Positions 1-11,593 are shown, counted from the first letter of the stretch. The stretch: DNA of 64,000 bases from Aegilops tauschii subsp. strangulata (GCF_002575655.3 NC_053040.3:225446628-225510627), one strand, 5' to 3'. A program made the numbers and translations. Notes: a model not told the origin generated them from the sequence alone.

Positions 1-1011
1 GTAACCAAACATTTCTTCAATTCCTGGAAACTAGCCTCACATTCCTCAGTCCAAATGAATTTGGTGTCCTTCTTCAACAACTCCGTCATAGGCTTTGCAA
101 TCTTCGAGAAATTCTTGATGAAATCTCCGGTAATATCCTGCGAGTCCAAGAAAACTCCGGATTTCTCCAACTGTCGTGGGTGCTTCCCAATTTGTCACAG
201 TGTTATCCTTGGTGGGATCTACTGCTATTCCTTCTCCGGATATAACATGTTCAAGGAATCCAACTTCCTTTAACCAAAACTCGCACTTGCTGAACTTGGC
301 ATATAACTGATGTTCTCTGAGCTTTCCAAGTACCAAACGCAAATGCTCCTTATGCTCTTCTTCATTCTTCGAATAGACCAGAATATCATCAATGAACACC
401 ATGACGAACTTATCCAAAAACTCCATAAACACTTTGTTCATCATGTTCATGAAATAGGCAGGTGCGTTAGTCAGGCCAAATGACATAACGGTGTACTCAT
501 ATAGCCCATACGTTGTGGTAAAAGCTGTCTTGGGTATATCCTGCTCTCGAATCTTCAACTGGTGGTATCCTGATCGCAAATCAATCTTGGAAAATACTTT
601 AGCTCCTTGTAGTCGGTCAAACAGATCATTGATCATCGGCAGTGGGTACTTGTTCTTGATTGTTACTTCATTCAATCCACGATAATCAACAACCATCCTC
701 AACGATCCATCTTTCTTCTCCACTAGAAGTACGGGTGATCCCCAAGGTGACGGACTTGGGCGAATATATCCTTTATCCAGTAACTCCTTAATCTGCTTCT
801 TAATTTCTTCCAAATCCTTAGCGGGCATCCTGTACGGTCTCTTAGATATTGGCCCAGTGTCTGGCAAAAGCTCAATCAAAAACTCGATGTCTCTATCCGG
901 TGGCATGCTTGGCAACTCCTCTGGAAATACGTCAGGGAATTCCTTCACCACTGGTACTTCCTCCTGTACAACTCCTGATAAGGAATTCACTTGAGTCCTC
1001 TTCGGCACATG
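1..1011 (-). pseudogene. pol: Reverse transcriptase domain of gag-pol (partial)
   Basis: In frame with the protease after the TGA at 1012. Motifs in order: a proline-rich lead-in with [14 protein letters not shown], the [22 protein letters not shown] block, [28 protein letters not shown], and the catalytic FIDDILVYS (the usual YXDD with F at the first position). Around 140-130 the frame shifts by an extra T in a short T run: the [11 protein letters not shown] block is normal, and the expected continuation is in another frame. RNase H and integrase are beyond the window edge. It copies element RNA to DNA when intact; this copy cannot. Confidence 0.93.
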
Positions 1012-1515
1012 TCAGGATACATACTTAATCCTTCTTCCTTCTGGGGTAGTAAGCAAAATCATCTTACTGGCGCAATCGATGTTTCCTCCATACATCGATA
1101 GCCAATCCATTCCCAAAATCACATCCAAACCTTGTGACTCCAAAACTATTAGGTCTGAGGGGAAAACATGCCTACCTATGGCCAATGGCAACTGAAAACA
1201 TCCTTGGCTTGCCATATACTCTGCTCCTAGTGAGGTTACTAACATAGGTGTTCTAAGAACTTTGGTGGGCAACTTAAACTTATCCACAAATCCCCTTGAT
1301 ATGTATGAATGTGATGCACCAGTATCAAAAAGAACGATTGCGGTAAATGACTTAACCAAGAACTTACCTATTACTGCATCAGGCTGTGCTTCAACCTCCT
1401 CCACATTAACGTGGTTCACCTGTCCCCTGTTGAAAGGGTGCGGCTTCTTCCCCGAGCTTCCATTGCCATTTCCATTCTTTGCTTCTGGACAATCAGTGGC
1501 ATAATGTCCAGTCTT
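1012..1515 (-). pseudogene. Retropepsin-like aspartic protease domain of gag-pol
   Basis: This region is read in the gag frame after the TAG at 1516. Around 1330-1310 the product has the active-site motif VLFDTGASHSYIS, and later GLDVILGMDWLS, the second conserved block of retropepsins that process plant gypsy polyproteins. The knuckle remnant lies at its start. The frame ends at a TGA (1014-1012) that again sits inside an otherwise continuous polyprotein. TGA and TAG are both easily made by C-to-T change at methylated sites, which fits an old, silenced copy. Confidence 0.88.
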
Positions 1516-2424
1516 CTAGCACTTGAAATAGGTAACGTGGCTTAGATCCCTCTTGGCTGGGGTTGATGGGTTGGTACGGTTCTGTCCGTTGCTTCCTCCG
1601 TTCCCATTGCCATTCTTGGGGCCACTATGATTGTGCGAACTTCCTCCATTGTGATTGTGACCTCCATGGTTATGCTGAAGGTGTCCTCCCGAGTTCGGGG
1701 TAGAACGAGGCTTCTGGTGAGCTCCTGTACTGTACTTTCCTTGTCCATACTTCCTCTTATGACTCTCAATCTGCTGCTGCTTCCCTTCAATCATGAGAGC
1801 TCTATCTACCAACTCCTGGTAGTTGTTAAAAGCTGCCACCATCAACTGCATGCTCAGCTCATCATTCAGTCCTTCCAGAAACTTCTCCTGCTTAGCTGCA
1901 TCTGTAGCAACGTCATCTGGGGCATAACGTGCTAACTTACTAAAATCCTCCACGTACTGGCCAACGGTACGTCCTCCTTGGCGTAAGTTGCGAAACTCAC
2001 GCTTCTTCATGGCCATAGCTCCTGCTGAAACATGGGCAGTACGGAAAGCTTGATGAAACTGGTCCCATGTGACAGTGTCAATGGGGTGAGTGGCTGTGTA
2101 ATTCTCCCACCATGATGTTGCAGGTCCATCAAGCTGATGTGCGGCAAAACGCACTCTCTCCGCATCTGTGCATCCTGCAGTGGTCAGTTCCCTTCCAACC
2201 TTGCGGAGCCAATCATCTGCCACAATCGGCTCGGTGCTACTGGAAAACACCGGCGGATCCAGCCTAAGAAATCGGGCTAAGTGATCAACAGGTGGTGGTG
2301 GTGGGTTGTTGTTGTTGTTGTTGCCTTGGTTTTGAACTAGCACTTGCATCAGGGCATTCTGCTGCTGAATCAACTGAGTGATCTCCGGTGGGAAAACAAA
2401 TCCGGTGTCGCGTCTCGGAAGCAT
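1516..2424 (-). pseudogene. gag: Retrotransposon gag (capsid/nucleocapsid), stop in the zinc knuckle
   Basis: The Gag precursor forms the cytoplasmic particle in which the RNA is copied. The ORF starts at ATG 2424 and runs 302 codons. Residues about 45-190 carry the retrotransposon gag region (PF03732 type), including LDGPATSWWENY and the FRNLRQGGRTVGQYVEDFSKLARYAP stretch. A low-complexity G/N/H-rich linker follows. The nucleocapsid CX2CX4HX4C knuckle is damaged twice: its first Cys reads Tyr, and a TAG stop (1518-1516) falls directly after the second Cys. The frame then continues as KTGHYATDC, showing that the stop is secondary. It is in the same frame as the protease downstream. Confidence 0.9.
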
Positions 2425-2622
2425 CTGATGGTTTAGAAAAGATGAGAAAATAGAATAGAATGAGGTCTAGAGGGAAAACACTACCCATATGCACATGAGA
2501 CAAACACAATCATATCACTCCAATCAATTCAAACAAGGCATACAATCGATCTAACTATCGTTACAAAGTGCTTGGACTATAATATATACATGGTGGAATA
2601 CTACTACTAATTTGGTGGTCTA

Positions 2623-3359
2623 CTAGAAAAATTGCTCAGTCGAAGACTCCATAATATCTGCTCTGGCTTCATCCTCCAAATCATCCTCACTGGGGTCCGA
2701 GTTGGTGTCGTCAATGATGATGTAATTCTCTTGGCAAGTAGAATCGTCATCATCTCCTCCTGGTGCTGGGTCTCCCATGAAAACTCCTAGATTCTTTGTC
2801 AGGTCGTCATTCTTCTCCACTAGTGCGACGATTTCCTCCATATAATCCTCGCGTGTAGCCTTGAGTTCTTCCTCCAGTTCCATGATCCTAGTCTGTGCCT
2901 TCTTTAGTTCTATCATGTCTGCGCACATCTGGTTCTCCTGGCGACGAATGTGCTGGTTTAACTCCTGGATGAAAGCTGCAATAGATCTATCCTTCCTGGT
3001 ACTGATCATCTCCCATTGCTCGTCTCGGCGCCCACATATCTGATAGATAGTATCCTTGATATCATTGTGGTACACTTCTCCAATGCGTCCCATGGTGATG
3101 TGGGCTGCCATGCTCTTTCCTAGACTCCAGGTTGGTGCATCAAAGGAAAACTCCATGGGATGGGCTCAGTGATTGGCGTGAACGTCCTTCCTGGAACTTG
3201 AACATGAATCATCCAGCGCTCCTCTTCTGGTAGTTTGGCGTTGTAGGTTCCGGTGAAGCTTGGTATTCCGATGTTCAGGTACTTAGTAACTTCCTTCAAG
3301 TGTCGTCCAAAAGGTGTATCCTCATCTGGTTGCGTGAACTTGTTCCTTGCATCCGCCAT
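2623..3359 (-). pseudogene. Extra ORF between primer-binding site and gag (coiled coil, acidic tail)
   Basis: An ORF of roughly 240 codons begins about 100 nt inside the element, at the ATG at 3359, and ends at 2623. The first part (3359-3120) and the second (3156-2623) are in different frames, so there is a 1-nt shift near 3150. The second half has a long predicted coiled coil (heptad-like stretch from about MIELKKAQTRIMELEEELKA), then a strongly acidic tail with runs of D and E. I know no enzyme domain here. Some plant gypsy lineages carry an additional ORF upstream of gag; this one has no function I can assign. Its size and position suggest an element-encoded accessory protein rather than chance. 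Confidence 0.6.
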
Positions 3360-3454
3360 CCTAAAAGAGTGGAAGAAAGGAGAGCAGTCAGAAATGAGAA
3401 GAGAGTAGTGATCTAGGGCTTTAGCTTAGTGGTCGTGTCCTACAGTCAACGTGT

Positions 3455-3466
3455 GCTCTGATACCA
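3455..3466 (-). other. Primer-binding site, initiator-Met tRNA type
   Basis: Minus-strand TGGTATCAGAGC lies 4 nt inside the LTR end. This is the usual plant retrotransposon sequence complementary to the 3' end of initiator methionine tRNA. It fixes the orientation and the LTR border. Confidence 0.9.
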
Positions 3467-3470
3467 TCTC

Positions 3471-6141
3471 TGTAGCGACCAGACCTCAAACAGTCTAGTC
3501 TCTATGCATCAGTGTCATCCCTGGATCGGTAATGCTGACACGCACAGTACTTTGAAGGATTTATAACAGAGTAGCAATCACACACTTATTACATCGAATA
3601 GTTCAAAAGAACTCAATACACTAAATATGGCTTAAGGCCATCTAAAATACGATAACAACGGAAGGCTTGGAAGATAAAGTGAGTCCATCAACTCCAACGG
3701 CATCACTGAGTATAAGACCACGACCTAAGGCTCCTTACTCGTCGTCTGAAAAGTCTGCAACTTGATACATTGCAGCCCGAAAATGGGTCAGCACATGGAA
3801 TATGCTGGCAAAGTAACACATAGAGAGTAATGAACAGAATAATGCTATCACTACATGCATATTTGGCTGGTGGAAAGCTCTATGGTTACAGTTTTGCGAA
3901 AAGCCAATTTTTCCCTACCACAAAGGAATAAATTTTATTTAACTATCATGGTGGTTGTTAAACATTGAGAAGGTACCTCCAACTCAATCCCAATTAAGAA
4001 CGTGATTAACCCAATCAAATTAAATTAAGTAACATGATGATGAGATTCACATGATAATCCAAGAACTAGATACTCAATATCTCCATAACCGGGGACACGG
4101 CTAATCATGATTAGTTTGTACACTCTGCAGAGGTTTGTGCACTTTTCCCCACAAGACTCGATCGCCTCCGCTTGATTTCTCGCACTATATGGTGTTTGAG
4201 AAACGGATGACCGAGACACAGTCTTTCAGAAACACTACTCTTTACTTCGGGTGGACAGTTACACCTACTTTCCCCTACATCTGCTAGCCCACCTCTTCAA
4301 GAGGTCATGTAACCTACTCAACAATGCTAGAGCCCATAATAGCTTGTGGCTGCACACGGAAGTTTCTAGCATGAATAATCTCATGATCCCTTTGAGTCTG
4401 GGTGGCGGTCCATAGGATGATCACACGGGTACTCCGGGATATCCAAAAATACAGGCAACACTGGTTTCTCCAGGTGCCTCAATCCACCCAGATGTAAATT
4501 AAAGTAGCCACCTTAAGTTGAACCATAAATTAATAATCTCACATCTGTCATGAAGAATTCACTCAAACCCAATCCACGTCTACGAGCATAGCATAGCAAT
4601 ATAAGCAAACGTAGAAGTAACTCCCAAAGGTTTGATAGTAAACAGGACAATAGGTACTACCTCATCTACTTCCCAAAACCCACATATAAATCAGATCCTA
4701 ATCATGAAACTGTTTCAGGATTGATCTAATGCAATAAAACTGGGTGATGAAAAGTATGATCAAAGTGTTACTTGCCTTGCTGATGATCCGTGAAAACTAG
4801 AGACTCGTAGTAGCACGCTTCGCACTCCGAGTACTCTATCGCAAACAAACAATACATACATAAGCAATCAAGCAAGGGTGCATGAAATAAAACTCAAAAA
4901 AAGAGATCTAACCAGAAAGTTCAACTTAAGAACTCTGGTTTGCAAAAAGAATCAATTCGAACGAAGCAACGAAGGTCAAACGGCGAAAGAAACAAGCTTC
5001 GTTTACTAATCTGGATCTAAGTCAAATTTTACAGTAGCAAAAACTTGTTTGAGTTAGTTAAACAGAAAGTCGAGACGAAACACTATGCGCTTGAATCGCC
5101 TGATTCCGAATAACGAGCGAAAAGTTATACTAAAACGAAAAACAGATCGGAAATCGCGATCAGGAATAATCGCGGAAAATCCGAGAAAAAGCAAAACTGA
5201 CGAACAGGCTAACGATCGAACCTTCGCTTTTGTAAAAAAATGAAAACTGTTCGTTAAAACGAACGAACGAACGAACGAACGGGCGTTCGCTATTTAACTA
5301 AACTGGAAAAAAAATAAACCGATCTAATATAAAAAAACGCATCTCGGTTTCGAAATAAAACCGAACGGTTTTTCGAGAAAAACCGGCGGCTACCTCGGTT
5401 CACGTGACGGCGGCGGCGATGAGTGGCTCCGGCGGGTGGCGGCGTCGGGCGAGAGGCGTTGGGGCTCCGGCGGGCGGCGGCGGACGGCGGCGGGGCTCCG
5501 GCGGGTGGCGGGTCGGGCGGCAGCGCGGGGCGGCGGCGGCGCCTAGGGTTTCGGGGCGGCGGCGACTTGGGCTGAGGCGGGGCTCGGGCCGCAGCTTTAA
5601 AGGCCGGCCGGGCTGAGGTGTCTGGGTCGGACACGGCCCGTAAGGCGGTTGACTTTTTTTTTTAAGAAATAATTTGGACATGCAGAAAAAGTAATAAAAG
5701 AAATACTAAACGGACTCCAAAAATCCCGAAATAAATTTTCCCCGTCCTCTAAAAATAAGCCGGACAAGATGAACATTTATTTGGGCCTAAAATGCAATTT
5801 TGAAAAATGCGTATTTTCCTAATTCGAATAAAATCAAATAAAATCAAATATTTGTTTTTAATATTTTTCCTCCAATATTTCATTATTTGTGGAGAAGTCA
5901 TTTTATCCCCTCTCATATATTTTGATATGAAATATTTTCGGAGAAAAAAATAATTAAAACAAATGATTCTATTTTCAAAATTTGAGAAAACCCAAATATG
6001 AAAATAACGAAATCCCTAACTCTCTCCATGGGTCCTTGAGTTGCGTGAAATTTCTAGGATCGCAAATCAAAATGCAATAAAATATGATATGCATGATGAT
6101 CTAATATATAATATTCCAAATTGAAAATTTGGGATGTTACA
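3471..6141 (-). repeat. 5' LTR of the left gypsy element (about 2.67 kb)
   Basis: On the minus strand the LTR starts TGTAACATCCC at 6141 and ends GGTCGCTACA at 3471, giving the usual TG...CA ends, followed by a 4-nt spacer and the primer-binding site. It holds a GC-rich block at about 5404-5620 and a GAAC microsatellite. The part around 4070-4900 matches 58745-59560 clearly, so a relative lies at the other end of the window. Open frames inside the GC-rich block on both strands look like composition artefacts. I see no convincing TATA box. Confidence 0.88.
5261..5280. repeat. (GAAC)5 microsatellite
   Basis: Five GAAC units in a row inside the LTR, next to an A-rich stretch. Confidence 0.95.
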
Positions 6142-7653
6142 CGTGGCCACTGGATGTGATGTAACAGTGTTTCTCCCAAGGTCCTTTGCTCATTGAAGTC
6201 TCCTAGGACATTCTTCAGGGCAAATTCATTGAATCCAGGCTTTACTTCATTCACGTAGCACTTCACACAGCCCGGCTTCAATGGCACATTGTCCAAGAAG
6301 AGGCCATCTTCCAAGAAGGGTGGGCAAACCCAGGCTGTTGCACATTTTAATGTACCTTCATAATGTCTAAGCACGCCCTTCAGTCTATCTTTCATTCCAG
6401 ATAGATCAGATATAGCATCATCACGAGCAGCTGCAGTCTCAGCGTCGCTCGCATCAGCTGATGCATAGCTACTCTTGTGCAGTGTTGTCGCGCAATAAGC
6501 AGCATCATCCATGCCCGCCTCCCTCCCATCTGCTGGCTATCTGTCAGTGTTAGAGTCTTCTGCAACATAATCATTGACTCCTCAACATCCTTTCGAATAG
6601 CCGGATAAATCTCCTTCTTCAACTTTTCAAACAATGCATTCTTCTTCATTTCACTCCTCGCTTTTTTCATGTTGAGCCTCTCTTCTTTGCTGAGTGTGAA
6701 AGCCCTCTTGTGCGGGACATTAACACCTATACCTCTTGCACAGCCAGGGGCTCTTTTGTGTCCAGAGCAATGGACAGAATGTCACATGGCCCTGAGTTCC
6801 TGTAGAACCTTCCAAGGATCTAGGAAGCCTCTACCATCACTTCATACAGTTTGGCGTCACGTGCGTTTTCAAAGTAATAAGTTCCGTCATCACGCCTCTT
6901 TGCACGTGCCTGCAAGTAGTCTCTAGCGCGTTCGCCCTTGATTTCACTAAAGGCCAGATTCCCACCCGCCGCTACTGCTTCTTTGTCCTCCTGTTCCCAT
7001 ATCAGTTTCATGCTGTAGTATCCTGCCACACCCATACGGTGGGGGTGTATGTTCTTCTTCTGAAGTTCCGATTGCTTGAAACTCTTCGCAGCAAACTCTG
7101 GAGTTGCCCTGACCCTTTTGAATTCTGCCCAGCCTGCCTTTGTAATTTGGGGGTATGCGGGGATTGGGTCCTTGCCTTCACTCAAGTACTTCTTGTACAG
7201 CACGTGCTTCCAGTTTCTCCAAGCATCCCTAGCCTTGTTCAGTGCAGCGTGTTCCACCTGCATTCTCCACTGCTCTGGAACGTTGAAGTGATCCATGATC
7301 TCCTGGACTATCCGTCGCCGTGTGTCTATGTTAGCCTTCCGAAACCCCGGCAGCTTAATGTTGAGCCTTGCCCTACCAACAAATCCACACACACTCCTGA
7401 ACCTCATGCGTGCTTTATCTGGTTTAGCTGGAGCCCAGGACTTTAAATCAATCTCGGTTACTTCATATACACCTTTAGGCTGGTGTGTGGGCTTCCTTGG
7501 AGCGTTCCTCCGTGTCCTGACCGGAAGGGTAATTGCTGCAGCTCTATCCCGTTCAAGACTACTTGATCCCTCACAATCTGCTGAAGACCTAGGGTTGACC
7601 GAATCAGATGAAGATACATGGCCTGAATGAGTGATGTCACTGCTACTCGGCAT
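6142..7653 (-). pseudogene. CACTA1 ORF2 (second transposon protein), interrupted by gypsy LTR
   Basis: The ATG at 7653 opens a 277-codon ORF to 6820. It has a basic/serine-rich start, a stretch with FRSVCGFVGRARLNIKLPGF, and a helical region with FNVPEQWRMQVEHAALNKARDAWRNWKHVLYKKYL resembling the plant transposase Ptta/En/Spm (TNPA/transposase_24-like) type. Similarity continues in shifting frames through 6670-6392 (an Arg/Lys/Glu-rich coiled coil) and 6512-6142, with GCVKCYVNEVKPGF and LGETLLHHIQWPR, then stops at the LTR border 6141. At least two indels break it. Such second proteins bind subterminal repeats in En/Spm elements; that role is by family analogy only. Confidence 0.72.
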
Positions 7654-8406
7654 CTACAAAGAACACATGCGAAACTCAGGAAAGGAGGATAAGCATAAAA
7701 CTAACAACTTGGTATCAAGCTTTCTAAACATGCCATGCAATAATTTGGAAAATGTACGACTAATTTGTTAAGTTTGTGTGACTCGGGCGCCCGCGATCTG
7801 TAAATAGGCAGTAACTTGTTGGAACAAATACAGCTTATATATAGTAAGGAAGGTAGATAATGAACATATATACGCTCTCCGTTATTTTATAGCCCATTTG
7901 GGAACATACGGAATGAAATTGGAAGAGGGATTGCGAGGAAATATGCCTCACCGCGATGGAGAGCAGTAACTAACAGGCTTCTTAATGCAAACCCGGCCGG
8001 ACCACAGGAGATGCGAGGGTTACTGCATCGATATGCTCGAGGGTGGCTGGCGAGCAAACAAAAACGGTGAGGCGCGGGCCGCCGCGTGTTGGGAATGGCA
8101 GTGGAGGTACGCTTGACGCGAAGAGCGGGCACACGGCCGGGGTGAGCACGGCAGTGCCGGAGAGGGTTCTGCTGTGGATTTGGGGGAGAGGGGAGCTGGC
8201 GAAGGAGATTGGGTGGACTAGTTGAGTGAAACGCGAGCGGACGGTGGGGGGGGGGGTGTTGGCGGCCTAGGTGAAAAGGGTGAAAATATCCCCGGTCGCC
8301 GCGCGCGCGGAAAGGCCTATGCAAACGGTTGCCTCTAAGCGCTCGTGTGCACAAACAGAATAATTTCGTTTGAAATGAAGACATACTAATTTTGAAATGA
8401 AGACGT
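7654..8406. other. CACTA1 spacer upstream of ORF2, no gene seen
   Basis: GC content rises at 8040-8310, with a G9 run near 8250 and a CGCGCGCG stretch near 8300. By position this would be the promoter and leader of ORF2, which reads leftwards. Open frames here lack any recognisable domain. Confidence 0.4.
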
Positions 8407-9088
8407 GAGTTCATCGTTTCTCATCTAAATTTTTCGCACGTAAACCAATCACAATTTTACCACGGGTTTGATTTGCTGGCGCATTTCAGGTCTCGTGTGC
8501 TATATGTAAGACATTTTTTGGCATTTACTGTGCATGTTGGCATATAAATCAATTCCTAGCCGGACTGCATTTCCTGTCGAAAGAGATGAGGATTGCCGTT
8601 CGATCTGGGAGCATCCAACGGTGCAAACGTATGACCCGTGGGGTTTGGGTTCTGGCCAATCAGAACGCACGACTCAAATCGCACGCGCAGCGAGGTGGTG
8701 GGCATTGGCCTAGGTTTGGTAGGCACACGGCTTTCATGTGTGAATAGTGTGCTATTTGAAAACATTTTTTGGGAGGGGCTATTTGAAAACATGTACATGT
8801 GTTGTCGAAAGGGATGAGGATCGTCGTTCGATCAGGAGAATCCATCGGTGCAGATGTACGATCAGTGGGGTTTGGGTTCTGGCCAATCAGAACGCACGAC
8901 TCAGATCGCGCGCGTGGCAGAGGGGTGGGGGGGTGCATCGGCCACGGTTTAGTGGACACACGGCTTTCGTGAGTGAACCGTGTGCTCATTGAAAACATTT
9001 ACATTACCTAACATCATATTTTTGTTCGAATGAAAACATGAGTTCATCGTTTCGCCTCCATTTTTTTCCACAGTAAGAAATCATGAGT
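8407..9088. repeat. CACTA1 internal tandem repeats with CCAAT motif (units 1 and 2)
   Basis: The block containing GTCGAAAG-GATGAGGAT, then GGGGTTTGG-TTCTGGCCAATCAGAA, then CACACGGCTTTC occurs at 8570-8760 and again at 8806-9000. A third copy is split between 12610-12824 and 20863-21010 by the gag-only retrotransposon. The flanking stretch with TTTGATTTGCTGGCGCATTTCAGG is shared by units 1 (8467) and 3 (12680). Unit 2 stops at about 9088, where the MITE cluster begins. Confidence 0.8.
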
Positions 9089-9506
9089 ATAGTGGAGAAT
9101 GTCATATACTAGTATCATGAATATACATTACATATGATACTACCTTTAATTAATTATAGCGCATAGTATAATACATAGAGTATAGTATCATATATAGATC
9201 ATATTTATTGCCATGCATAACACAAATTAGCATCGCATTTAACATGATACGGTATCTACCTACTATATGTTACTCAAACCCTCTTTATATATATTTAATT
9301 ATTTGCCACATCAGCATACTTGCTATTTCCGAGTGCATGACATCGTCGGCTATGATACCACCACTATGGCCAGCCTTATATAGTGGGGAGTATCATATAC
9401 TATATATATATATATATATATATATAGTATCATGCATATGATACTAGTGTATGATACTACGTACGTACCTTCATAGTGCATATATAGTATCATAGAGTAG
9501 TACTAG

Positions 9507-9586
9507 CTCCCTCTGTAAACTAATATAAGAGCGCTTAGATTACTAAATAGTGACCTAAACGCTCTTATTTTAGTTTACGGAGGGAG
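9507..9586. mobile_element. Stowaway MITE, near-perfect 80-bp fold-back
   Basis: Starts CTCCCTCTGTAAACTAAT and ends with its near-exact reverse complement, GTTTACGGAGGGAG. The whole element pairs into one hairpin with a loop of a few bases. TA follows on the right; the left flank is less clear. Confidence 0.88.
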
Positions 9587-10333
9587 TATATATCATAGAT
9601 GACTGTATTTATGGCCATGCATGACACAAAGTAGTATAGCATTTATTATATATATATATATATATGTTACAGTATCTACCTATGTTACTGCTTCTTTGCC
9701 ACATCATCATATTTTCTATTCCCGGGTGCATGATACCGGCTATGATACCCCCACTATGGCCACCCTAATAAGGCTGGTCGTAATATTGGAGTATCAAGCG
9801 GTATGATGCATGCCAACTAGACTTTTTGGATGATGTGGCACACAGTTAAATGATGAAAGAGAGGGTGTGTGGTATCATGTCATGATACCGTATCATATTA
9901 AATGTTGTACTACTTTGTGTCATGCATGGTAATTAATAAGGAACCTAAGATACTAACTCATGATACTATGCATGTGCGCATTACGGAGGTATTGCCGATC
10001 ATATACTAGTATCATGCATATATACTCTCTCCTTTCCGGTTTATAGGCTTATCTCAAAATTTTAGTTTTCCCATTTTATAAGGCTCAATTTGGTTGTTCC
10101 CCATCACATGTCTAGATTCCAAGGTGCATTAAATCATTGCATGCAAGTATTAAGAGAAAGTTGACCAATGCATGTACTTTATATATGCATGCATGTATTG
10201 CAATTAATACATTGGAAAACATAAATTTTTGAGAAAAACAAACGCATTAATTGGGTGTTTTTGCAAACTACAAAAGGTATTCCACCACTCACCATCTACC
10301 TTAGTTGGTGAGATTTTCGAATTGAGCCCTATA

Positions 10334-10851
10334 GGCTGGTTGTAATGGGGAGTATCATATATACTCCCTCCATTCCCTTATACAAGGCCACAAACTCATA
10401 TTACAGGTACCAAGATAAAAATTAATGACTTCTTTGCAAGTCAATTTTTCTTCTCGTTACCGGGGTCATTAATACGCCATAAGCATGCAACTTATGAATG
10501 GAAAGGAAGTAGCTGAGTGTCATTATGACTACATGCATGTAAGTATTAAAAAGTTGGTAGTACAAGGAAACATCATTAATTTTTGCCTCGGTTACTGTTG
10601 GTGGCCTTGTATTGATGCAAAATGTATTTTTGATAGTGGCCTTGTATAAGGGAATGGAGGGAGTACTAGTAGTATCATGCATATATATGATAGTGTAGCT
10701 AGGATACTAGCTACTTCCGTAATGCATATACAACATTTAATATGACATGGTATCATGATATGATACCACATCCTCTCTTGTGTGCCACATCATCCAGAAA
10801 GTCTAGTTGGCATGCATGATTCCTCTTATGATAATACCATTACAACCAGCC
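10334..10851. mobile_element. MITE with GGCTGGTTGTAATGG ends, middle of the nest
   Basis: Ends GGCTGGTTGTAATGG and CCATTACAACCAGCC are perfect inverted repeats, with TA duplicates at 10332-10333 and 10852-10853. It carries GTATCAT-rich arms and is itself interrupted by the Stowaway at 10364. Confidence 0.82.
10364..10663. mobile_element. Stowaway MITE, innermost (300 bp)
   Basis: Starts CTCCCTCCATTCCCTTATAC and ends with the exact reverse complement. TA duplicates are at 10362-10363 and 10664-10665. Confidence 0.92.
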
Positions 10852-10879
10852 TAAACCGGAAAGGAGAGAGTATGAGACT

Positions 10880-11154
10880 AGCTAGCCACAATGGAGAGTA
10901 GTACACTAGTAACATACACATATCCCTAGACTATATATGTTACTACCTTCATAGTGGGTAGTAACATAAGTGTAGTGTCATGCAAAACTTCATTTCTTAT
11001 GTTACAGACTCATATTGCATTGGGACATGTGATGCTACAGTAACTATCTAAGTTACTAAAACTATCTCTCTCCTCATTAACTTATTGCCACATAAGCAAG
11101 TTTGCGGAGTTGGAGTCGGTGTTACTGCTGAAGTTACTCCCACTGTGGCTAGTC
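10880..11154. mobile_element. MITE with GACTAGCCACA-TGG ends
   Basis: The left end CTAGCCACAATGGAGAGTAG mirrors the right end CCCACTGTGGCTAGTC. The interior has repeated GTTACTAC/GTAGTAAC words. The left border is uncertain by a few bases because CTAG is doubled. Confidence 0.7.
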
Positions 11155-11448
11155 TGATACTAGCTAGTCGTCTGTGATATACTAGCTACCTCACTAAGAG
11201 CATGATTAATAATACAGCCAAGGGTCCGCTATAAGAAGTTGCCATGTCATATACAGCCAACCTCTTAGAGGGTATGTACAATAATAAGTTTTATATACGT
11301 ACTAGTTTATCAATAGTTGGCCCACCTTACATCCTCACAAAGTGTCTTGGGTCTCCTGTTGCAGCTGGCTCTACTAACCAAGAGCCCGCTTCTCTTCTCT
11401 TTCCTCGAACTAATAAGAACATATATATTATTCTATTCCTTATAGCCA

Positions 11449-11593
11449 GACTACCCCCAGTGGGAGTAACATAGGTAGTAACATCACACATATCTAGATA
11501 AAATAGATGATGTGTCAAGCAATAAATGAAGAAATGGAGGAAAGTGGATATGTGTGATGTACTACCTATGTTACTCCCACTGTGGGTATAGTC
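11449..11593. mobile_element. Short MITE of the GTAGTAAC group (145 bp)
   Basis: GACTACCCCCAGTGGGAGTAAC at the left pairs with GTTACTCCCACTGTGGGTATAGTC at the right. The interior resembles 11608-11700 closely, so the two are sister copies. Confidence 0.75.

Larger units (their letters stand above)
1..6141 (-). mobile_element. Ty3/gypsy LTR retrotransposon, 5' part only (runs off left edge)
   Basis: Read on the minus strand this is an LTR retrotransposon in the order 5' LTR (6141 to 3471), primer-binding site, an extra ORF, gag, protease and reverse transcriptase. RNase H, integrase and the 3' LTR lie beyond the left edge. The order protease then RT and the gag type indicate Ty3/gypsy, probably a chromovirus-like (Del/Tekay) lineage; the lineage is inferred. 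Gag to RT is one reading frame broken by two stops and one 1-nt insertion, so this copy is not autonomous. It has inserted into ORF2 of CACTA1: the ORF2 protein similarity stops exactly at the LTR edge. The 5-bp target duplicate on this side should be CGTGG (6142-6146); its partner is outside the window. Confidence 0.92.
10025..10870. mobile_element. Stowaway-like MITE, outer shell of a three-level nest
   Basis: Ends CTCTCTCCTTTCCGGTTTA and its reverse complement AAACCGGAAAGGAGAGAG, flanked by TA on both sides (10023-10024 and 10871-10872). The right arm is split by the next MITE: GAGCCCTATA at the break joins TAAACCGG after it, which restores the pairing with the left arm. Confidence 0.82.

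Noticed and set aside
5290..5681. Overlapping Pro/Arg/Ala-rich open frames on both strands
   Set aside because: They lie in a CGG-repeat-like GC-rich block inside an LTR, and all frames are open because of base composition. No domain.
8747..8992. Open frames within the tandem repeats at 8.5-9.0 kb
   Set aside because: Shared between repeat units with stops at different places; no domain.
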